From JACDAN01 sp035697545 (GTDB lineage Bacteria > Actinomycetota > Thermoleophilia > Gaiellales > Gaiellaceae): 9,682 nt of DNA. The stretch lies in assembly GCA_035697545.1 (NCBI GenBank), contig DASSCT010000060.1, positions 1-9,682 of the forward strand, in the 5' to 3' direction. The position numbers were made by a program, and so were the translations under genes. The notes beneath the pieces were generated by a model. It did no database searches and was not told the origin of the DNA. It saw nothing but the letters and a program-made list of their open reading frames with translations. Below, piece by piece: positions 5,614 through 9,682 of this stretch (positions within the stretch are counted from its first letter, which is position 1; each line of letters starts with the position of its first letter).

Positions 5614-6872
5614 TGGCGTCTGCGTCCACGCAGTACGAAGGCCTGCCTGCCGTCGCTGGCGCCGGCCCCGCGAAGGCCGGAACGGTGGTCATGAAGTTCG
5701 GAGGCACGTCCGTTGCCGACACCGAACGGATCAAGGCCGTCGCACGTCGGTTGGTCGCCGCACGTGAAGCCGGACATCGCGTCGTCGCGGTTCTCTCCGC
5801 GATGGGCGACACGACGGACGAGCTCGTCCGGCTCGCCTACGAGATCTCGGACCGGCCGGCTCCCCGCGAGCTCGACATGATGATCTCCGTCGGCGAGCGC
5901 GTCTCCTGTGCGCTGGCTGCGATGGCAATCCACGACCTCGGGCACCAGGCGATCTCGCTCACCGGCTCGCAGGCGGGCATCGTCACCGACACCGCCCACG
6001 GCAAGGCGAAGATCGTCGACGTGCGCGCGCGTCGCATCCACGAGGCGCTCGACCAGGACCGGATCGTCCTCGTCGCCGGCTTCCAGGGCGTCTCGACCAC
6101 GTTTGATGTGACCACGCTGGGCCGTGGGGGCTCAAACCTGACGGCGGTCGTCTTGGCGGCTGCGCTCGGTGCGGAAGCCTGCGAGATGTACACGGACGTC
6201 GAGGGCGTCTTCACCGCCGACCCGCGGGTGGTGCCGGGCGCGCGCAAGCTGCACGCGGTCAGCTACGAGGAGATGCTGGAGATGGCGGCGAGCGGCGCGA
6301 AGGTGCTCCAGCTACGCTCGGTCGAGTTCGCGCGCAACCACGGCGTCAGGCTCCACGTCCGCTCCAGCTTCTCCGACACGAACGGAACCTGGATCGGCGA
6401 GGAGGACGAACGAATGCTCGAGAAGGCGATCATCTCAGGGGTCACGCACACGCTCGAGGAGGCGGTCTATCGCGTGGACGGCGTCCGAGCGGCCGAGCTC
6501 TTCGCGGCGCTGGCCGAGGCGGGCGCGAGCGTCGACACGATCATCCAGACCAGCCCGGAGATCGTCTTCTCCGCGCCGGTGTCCGACTCGGCCGAGGTGG
6601 CGAGCACGCTCGACGGGCTCGGCGTCACCTGGTCGGCGCGGGAGGACCTGGGGAAGGTCAGCCTTGTCGGCGCGGGCATGAGGACTCATCCCGGGGTGGC
6701 GGCCAGGACGTTCTCGACGCTCGCAGAAATCGGCGTCGAGCCGCTGATCGTGAACACGTCACCGATCAAGATCGCCTGCTTCGTCCCGCTCGCCGACGTC
6801 GAGCGCGCCGTCGAGGCGCTGCACGAGGCGTTCGAGCTCGACACTGAGGAGGCGCTGCGCGCGCATGAGTAG
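5613..6872 (+). CDS. lysC: aspartate kinase
   Basis: Aspartokinase (EC 2.7.2.4) phosphorylates aspartate to aspartyl-4-phosphate, the committed step to lysine/diaminopimelate, threonine and methionine. The 419-residue protein has a kinase domain with KFGGTSVAD (28-36), SVGERVS (92-98), TTLGRGGS (167-174) and YTDVEGVFTADPR (193-205), then two ACT regulatory domains (about 283-345 and 347-410, the second with NTSPIKI at 381-387), so allosteric feedback is expected. The motif after GRGGS reads Asn-Leu-Thr where I expect Asp-Thr/Tyr-Thr (position 175). The first 24 residues, Ala/Gly-rich, are an extension over most family members; GTG 5685 or ATG 5691 are alternative starts. The ATG at 5613 overlaps the recR stop by one base and the gene overlaps asd by eight bases. 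The symbol could equally be ask. Confidence 0.95.
   Translation: MASASTQYEGLPAVAGAGPAKAGTVVMKFGGTSVADTERIKAVARRLVAAREAGHRVVAVLSAMGDTTDELVRLAYEISDRPAPRELDMMISVGERVSCALAAMAIHDLGHQAISLTGSQAGIVTDTAHGKAKIVDVRARRIHEALDQDRIVLVAGFQGVSTTFDVTTLGRGGSNLTAVVLAAALGAEACEMYTDVEGVFTADPRVVPGARKLHAVSYEEMLEMAASGAKVLQLRSVEFARNHGVRLHVRSSFSDTNGTWIGEEDERMLEKAIISGVTHTLEEAVYRVDGVRAAELFAALAEAGASVDTIIQTSPEIVFSAPVSDSAEVASTLDGLGVTWSAREDLGKVSLVGAGMRTHPGVAARTFSTLAEIGVEPLIVNTSPIKIACFVPLADVERAVEALHEAFELDTEEALRAHE
6399..6416 (+). promoter_or_regulatory. internal ribosome-binding site and start in aspartokinase
   Basis: GAGGAGGA (6399-6406) stands 7 bases before an in-frame ATG at 6414 (Met268). Translation from it would give a 152-residue protein made of just the two ACT domains. 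Overlapping in-frame beta subunits of this kind are established for aspartokinases such as those of Bacillus subtilis and Corynebacterium glutamicum. Confidence 0.55.
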
Positions 6873-7803
6873 GCTCGGCGTCGTCGGCGCCACGGGGGCG
6901 GTCGGGACCGTCACGCTCGAGCTGTTGGCCCGGCGCGGCCATACCGATGTGCGGGCCTTCGCGTCTTCGCGATCGGCGGGCAGCGAGCTGGCGTTCGGGG
7001 ACCGGACGCTCGTCGTGGAGGAGGCCTCCCCGGGAAGCCTGGCAGCAGCGGGGCTCGACCTTTGCTTCTTCTCGGTCGGGACGGGGCCGAGCGCGGAGCT
7101 CGTCCCCCCAACGGCGGAATCGGGCACGACCTGCATCGACAAGTCGGACGCGTTCCGTCTCACAGACGGCATCCCGCTGGTCGTCGCGGGCGTCAACGAC
7201 GATGCGCTCGACGGCGGCCCGATCGTCGCGAACCCGAACTGCTCCGCGATCCAGCTGGCCTGCGTCTTGAAGCCCTTGCACGACGCCGCGGGGCTCCGCC
7301 GGGTTCGGCTCGCGACTTACCAATCCATGTCCGGCGCGGGCGACGCGGGAATCGAACGGCTTCGCGCGGTCGAGCCGATGGAGGCCGACCTCGCGATGGA
7401 CTGGGAGCTCGACGGCGTGGAGTTCAGCGAGGAAGCGAAGCTCCGGGCCGAGACACAGAAGATCCTGGGCCTCCCCGATTTGGCGCTCGGGGCAACTTGC
7501 GTCCGCGTGCCTGTCCTGGTTGGCCACGCCCAGGCGATCTGGGTCGAGACCGTAGAGCCGCTCTCGCCAGAGCAGGCTCGAACGCTGCTCGGCACGGCAC
7601 CGCATTTGGCGCTTGCGGACTTCCCGACGCCAGGCGACGCCGCCGGACAGGACGAGGTCCTGGTCGGCCGAATCCGAAAGGACCCGACCGACGAGAACGG
7701 CCTCGCACTCTGGACGGTCAACGACAACCTCCGCAAGGGCGCAGCCCTGAACGCGGTCCAGATCGCCGAACTGCTCCTTTCGCGCCAGCCCGTTTCGGCC
7801 TAG
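6865..7803 (+). CDS. asd: aspartate-semialdehyde dehydrogenase, short form
   Basis: This enzyme (EC 1.2.1.11) reduces aspartyl-phosphate from the preceding kinase to aspartate semialdehyde using NADPH. The 312-residue protein shows the N-terminal nucleotide-binding loop GVVGATGAVG (about 5-14), phosphate-binding DAFR (Arg98), the catalytic cysteine in NPNCSAIQL (Cys126), the TYQSMSGAG motif (Gln153), the ETQKIL helix (about 196-201), the catalytic histidine in VRVPVLVGH (His221), and the NDNLRKGAALNAVQIAE C-terminal signature. It is some 20-35 residues shorter than usual: the stretch between SGAG and ETQKI is about half the normal length and lacks the FNxIPQI segment. Its ATG lies inside the end of the kinase gene (eight-base overlap), so expression is coupled. 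Confidence 0.95.
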   Translation: MSRLGVVGATGAVGTVTLELLARRGHTDVRAFASSRSAGSELAFGDRTLVVEEASPGSLAAAGLDLCFFSVGTGPSAELVPPTAESGTTCIDKSDAFRLTDGIPLVVAGVNDDALDGGPIVANPNCSAIQLACVLKPLHDAAGLRRVRLATYQSMSGAGDAGIERLRAVEPMEADLAMDWELDGVEFSEEAKLRAETQKILGLPDLALGATCVRVPVLVGHAQAIWVETVEPLSPEQARTLLGTAPHLALADFPTPGDAAGQDEVLVGRIRKDPTDENGLALWTVNDNLRKGAALNAVQIAELLLSRQPVSA

Positions 7804-7833
7804 CGCGCGACCCCAAACCGTCCTGCAGGGCCA

Positions 7834-7871
7834 TGTCCCCGTGCCTGGCACGAGGACAACGGCTCGAAGGG
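7834..7871. repeat. palindromic intergenic repeat, copy 1
   Basis: A 25-base near-perfect palindrome (7834-7858, arms TGTCCCCGTGCC and GGCACGAGGACA around a central T, one mismatch) is followed by ACGGCTCGAAGGG. Bases 7841-7871 match copy 2 at 7993-8023 at 29 of 31 positions, and one of the two differences is the central base of the palindrome. It probably belongs to a dispersed REP-like family in this genome. Confidence 0.75.
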
Positions 7872-7978
7872 CCAAGGCCTCGGGGCGATGCGAGCCGCAG
7901 CCCCGGGCTCGGCGGGTGAGATCGGCCGCCGGGGCACATCCCGATGCGCCTCCAGCTAGACGACGCACGATGCCCATC

Positions 7979-8023
7979 CGAGCCGTGCCCCGGTGCCAGG
8001 CACGGGGACAACGGCTCGAAGGG
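7979..8023. repeat. palindromic intergenic repeat, copy 2, with extended stem
   Basis: The palindrome (7986-8010, arms TGCCCCGGTGCC and GGCACGGGGACA around a central A) is followed by the same ACGGCTCGAAGGG tail as copy 1. Here the outer arms CGAGCCG (7979-7985) and CGGCTCG (8012-8018) also pair, giving a roughly 40-base hairpin. It ends one base short of the GNAT-like gene's stop codon and is well placed as a terminator for that gene. Confidence 0.75.
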
Positions 8024-8024
8024 A

Positions 8025-8648
8025 CTATGGTCGGCGAGGGATCGGCGCGAGCTCCGGCTCGAGCAGCTCCTTGACTTGCCGGACGAGCTTCTCGCGCCGC
8101 GGTTCCGCAACCGGCTGGAGGCCCCCGAGCTCCAGGCGGGCGAGCTCGACTCTCCCTGCGCGCCGGATCGTCCTGAACCCGAAGTCGGCGAGGAAGTCGG
8201 ACGGGAAGACGGTACGGTGCACGAGGAACCGCTCCTCCGCCGACTCGCCCTCGGGGTATCGGTAGGCGAAGGCCTCGAGCGCCTTTCCCCCGCGCTCCCT
8301 GACATCTGCGATCGCCGAGAGGAAGAGGGACTGCATCACCCACTGCGCCGAGCCCTCGACGAGATACGCGCAGGTGACGAGCACCGAGTCCTCGGAAGGC
8401 GGGCCCGCCGGCAGGTCGTCTGCGCGCGGGAAGAGGTCGCTCGGCCCGTACTGCATCGACCCGAGCACCCGGCCGTCGTCGTCGACGTAGAGCGTCCCCC
8501 AGGCGCCCCAGTCGTCCTCGGTGCGCTCGATCCAGCGGCGCTTGGAGATCTTCCGCTGGCCGCGCGACTGCCACCAGATGCACTCGTGACAGACCGTCGG
8601 CACACTCGGAAGCGTCGCGCCGGTGAGGCCGCGTACCCGCGTGGTCAT
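8025..8648 (-). CDS. GNAT-like acetyltransferase-fold protein with CxxC motif
   Basis: A 207-residue protein resembling an actinobacterial GNAT group that opens with a CxxCxxW motif (CHECIWW at 20-26) followed by a strand pair (TLYVDDDGRVLGSMQYGP, about 52-69), a segment equivalent to motif A (about 90-120) and EAFAY (about 124-128). The remembered relatives have the acetyl-CoA pyrophosphate loop (RxxGxG-like, as in YQGQGLG) at the place where this protein reads VEGSAQWVM, so cofactor binding may be lost or altered. The role and substrate are unknown. Its ATG overlaps the stop of the phosphoesterase gene by ATGA, so both belong to one operon and are probably translated together. The family is a fair call; enzymatic activity is not. 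Confidence 0.75.
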   Translation of the reverse strand: MTTRVRGLTGATLPSVPTVCHECIWWQSRGQRKISKRRWIERTEDDWGAWGTLYVDDDGRVLGSMQYGPSDLFPRADDLPAGPPSEDSVLVTCAYLVEGSAQWVMQSLFLSAIADVRERGGKALEAFAYRYPEGESAEERFLVHRTVFPSDFLADFGFRTIRRAGRVELARLELGGLQPVAEPRREKLVRQVKELLEPELAPIPRRP

Positions 8649-9346
8649 GAAACCGAGTGTAGGGCGAGCTCATAGGCTGCGGGGCGCGCGAAGAAGCGGA
8701 ACGGCACGAACGTCGTCCCGAGCCCCGCCGAGAGGTGCAAGACGCCGCCCGGCCGCTCGTACAACCCCTCGACGTATGTCCAGCGCACATGCGCAAGGCG
8801 AAGCTTCCCGCCCGGGTACGGGATGCAGATCTGTCCCGCGTGGAGATGCCCGGCAAGGACGAGATCGAAGGCCGCCGGCTCAAGCCGGTCGATCACCTGC
8901 GGGTAGTGGCAGAGGAGGATTCGCAGGTCTGCCTCCGGATCGGCCAGGCGCTCCGGCTTCGCGCGCCCGCGACGATAGGAGCGGGGGCCGACACCGGCGA
9001 TCTGGACCTTGCGTCCGCGCAGCTCGATCGTCTCGGCCTCGTCCACGAGCAGCCGCGCTGGGCGGAGATCCGAAAGCGCCACGGGCTGCGAGAAGGGGTC
9101 CTTGGAAATCGCGTAGTCATGGTTGCCGAGGACCGCGTAGCAGCGCGGCAGCCGGGCCAGAAGCTCGCGGAGACGCGGCTCGCCGCTTCTCCGCGAAACG
9201 AGATCCCCGCTGATCAGCGTCAGATCGGGCCGGCGATCCTCCACCCAGGCAACCGCGCGCTCGACCGCCCGCTCCCCACGCGACGGAACGCCGAGGTGGA
9301 AGTCCGAGAGATGCGCGATGCGGAGCCCGTCGAGCTCCGGAGGCAA
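8645..9346 (-). CDS. metallophosphoesterase (YkuE/YaeI-like)
   Basis: A calcineurin-like phosphoesterase with all the metal-binding motifs. Numbered from the TTG at 9346: SDFH (Asp15, His17), GDLV (Asp48), GNHD (75-78), CHYP (His147) and GHLHAGQ (166-172), plus the C-terminal GLGTTFVPFRFFARP typical of membrane-associated YkuE-like members. These hydrolyse phosphoester or pyrophosphate bonds with a two-metal site, often on lipid or cell-wall substrates; the substrate here is unknown. The conserved frame clearly continues upstream of TTG 9346: about 37 more codons (to 9457) read as a hydrophobic Ala/Gly/Leu segment plus GWVRLEVEDIRLRRL, as in family members with an N-terminal membrane anchor. 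That extension has no ATG, GTG or TTG, so the listed start is conservative and probably not the whole protein. The stop overlaps the GNAT-like start by ATGA. Confidence 0.9.
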   Translation of the reverse strand: MPPELDGLRIAHLSDFHLGVPSRGERAVERAVAWVEDRRPDLTLISGDLVSRRSGEPRLRELLARLPRCYAVLGNHDYAISKDPFSQPVALSDLRPARLLVDEAETIELRGRKVQIAGVGPRSYRRGRAKPERLADPEADLRILLCHYPQVIDRLEPAAFDLVLAGHLHAGQICIPYPGGKLRLAHVRWTYVEGLYERPGGVLHLSAGLGTTFVPFRFFARPAAYELALHSVS

Positions 9347-9457
9347 GCGACGCAGCCGAATGTCCTCGACCTCGAGCCGGACCCAGCCGGCCTCGAACCA
9401 GGCATATCCGGCGAGGCCCGCCCCGAGCCCCGCGAGTGCCGCAAGCGACCGGATCCT

Positions 9458-9682
9458 CTAGACCTCGAGCTTCTCCGTCACCGGCGTGACCGGGACGACA
9501 TGCCGCTTGAACTTGAGCTCCGACTCCTCTAGCCCCGCCGCGACCCCGATCAGCTGCGACAGGTGCAGGATCGGCATCTGGAACGGACGGCCGGTCGCCG
9601 CCTCGAGTTTCTGCTGCCAGGCATCGAGCGAGAGATGGCAGAGCGGACACGGCGTGACCATGGCGTCCGCCCCAGCCTCGAC
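9458..9682 (-). CDS. HdrB-like CCG-domain protein (C-terminal end, 5' partial)
   Basis: The last 74 codons of a gene that begins outside the window. The sequence GADAMVTPCPLCHLSLDAWQ with LPILHLSQLIG-like continuation (PILHLSQLIGVAAGL) is the C-terminal half of a cysteine-rich CCG domain as found in heterodisulfide reductase subunit B, SdhE/SdhF-type and related quinone- or thiol-linked oxidoreductases. The CPLC pair would be the last two cysteines of a CCG motif that binds a 4Fe-4S cluster. The remainder of the motif and the partner subunit (HdrC-like) would lie upstream. It is followed immediately, in the same frame, by the phosphoesterase coding sequence. The family is clear, but which oxidoreductase it belongs to cannot be told from this part. 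Confidence 0.85.
   Translation of the reverse strand, partial: VEAGADAMVTPCPLCHLSLDAWQQKLEAATGRPFQMPILHLSQLIGVAAGLEESELKFKRHVVPVTPVTEKLEV

Larger units (their letters stand above)
7804..8024. other. intergenic region between convergent asd and GNAT-like gene
   Basis: No coding sequence I can support. It contains two copies of a palindromic repeat in direct orientation near its two ends, with further GC-rich inverted repeats between them (for example CGGCTCG at 7860-7866 and CGAGCCG at 7891-7897). It probably acts as the termination region for both operons. Confidence 0.6.

Noticed and set aside
6766..8883. A very long open frame on the minus strand (705 codons).
   Set aside because: It is antisense to asd and the aspartokinase end, crosses the phosphoesterase/GNAT genes in another frame, and is Arg/Ala-rich with no family pattern. 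GC-rich DNA produces such shadow frames.
9449..9466. The minus-strand sequence CTCGAGGTCTAGAGGATCC looks like part of a cloning-vector polylinker (XhoI, XbaI, BamHI sites).
   Set aside because: Meaningful protein sequence of two different families runs up to it from both sides, and the operon layout (HdrB end, phosphoesterase, GNAT) is coherent. I treat it as coincidence, though it falls exactly at the odd start-less junction and deserves a read-level check.

Overview
The window is about two-thirds G+C, with strongly GC-biased third codon positions, GTG/TTG start codons and tightly overlapping genes. The gene order dnaX, ybaB, recR, aspartokinase, asd is the one I know from Actinobacteria. 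Together with an HdrB-like protein and a CxxC-type GNAT family of actinobacterial flavour, this suggests a deep-branching high-GC actinobacterium, perhaps Thermoleophilia. That placement is an inference and cannot be settled from the sequence alone.

Left part (1-1856, + strand): the 3' bulk of dnaX (clamp-loader tau/gamma), overlapping by ATGA with ybaB/ebfC (nucleoid-associated protein). In many bacteria recR follows directly. Here about 3.2 kb of other DNA separates ybaB from recR. It holds a small CxC...CxC protein (-), an asparagine-synthetase-like enzyme without a glutaminase domain (-), a possible tiny coupled ORF (-), a roughly 500-base non-coding stretch, a LuxR-type response regulator with Glu at the phospho-acceptor site (+), and a 61-residue zinc ribbon (-). 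The non-coding stretch (3562-4058) has tandem GC hairpins, three DnaA-box-like sites, a less GC-rich segment bracketed by a 9-bp inverted repeat, and a hairpin over the regulator's ribosome-binding site.

Middle (5023-7803, + strand): recR, aspartokinase and aspartate-semialdehyde dehydrogenase overlap end to start and look like one operon, joining recombinational repair to the first two steps of the aspartate pathway (lysine/DAP, threonine, methionine). The aspartokinase has a well-placed internal ribosome-binding site that could produce a separate regulatory (beta) subunit.

Right part (7804-9682): an intergenic stretch with two copies of a palindromic repeat separates asd from a convergent minus-strand operon. 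In transcription order this is the C-terminal end of an HdrB-like CCG-domain protein (cut by the window edge), a metallophosphoesterase and a GNAT-like protein. The phosphoesterase reading frame runs back, with family-like sequence, to the TAG stop of the HdrB gene without an ordinary start codon, so how it is initiated is unclear.

I saw no rRNA, tRNA, CRISPR array, transposase or phage gene. The best candidates for something not yet described are the glutaminase-less synthetase with its coupled small ORF, the phospho-mimic-like regulator with its hairpin leader, the DnaA-box cluster, the palindromic repeats, and the HdrB/phosphoesterase junction.
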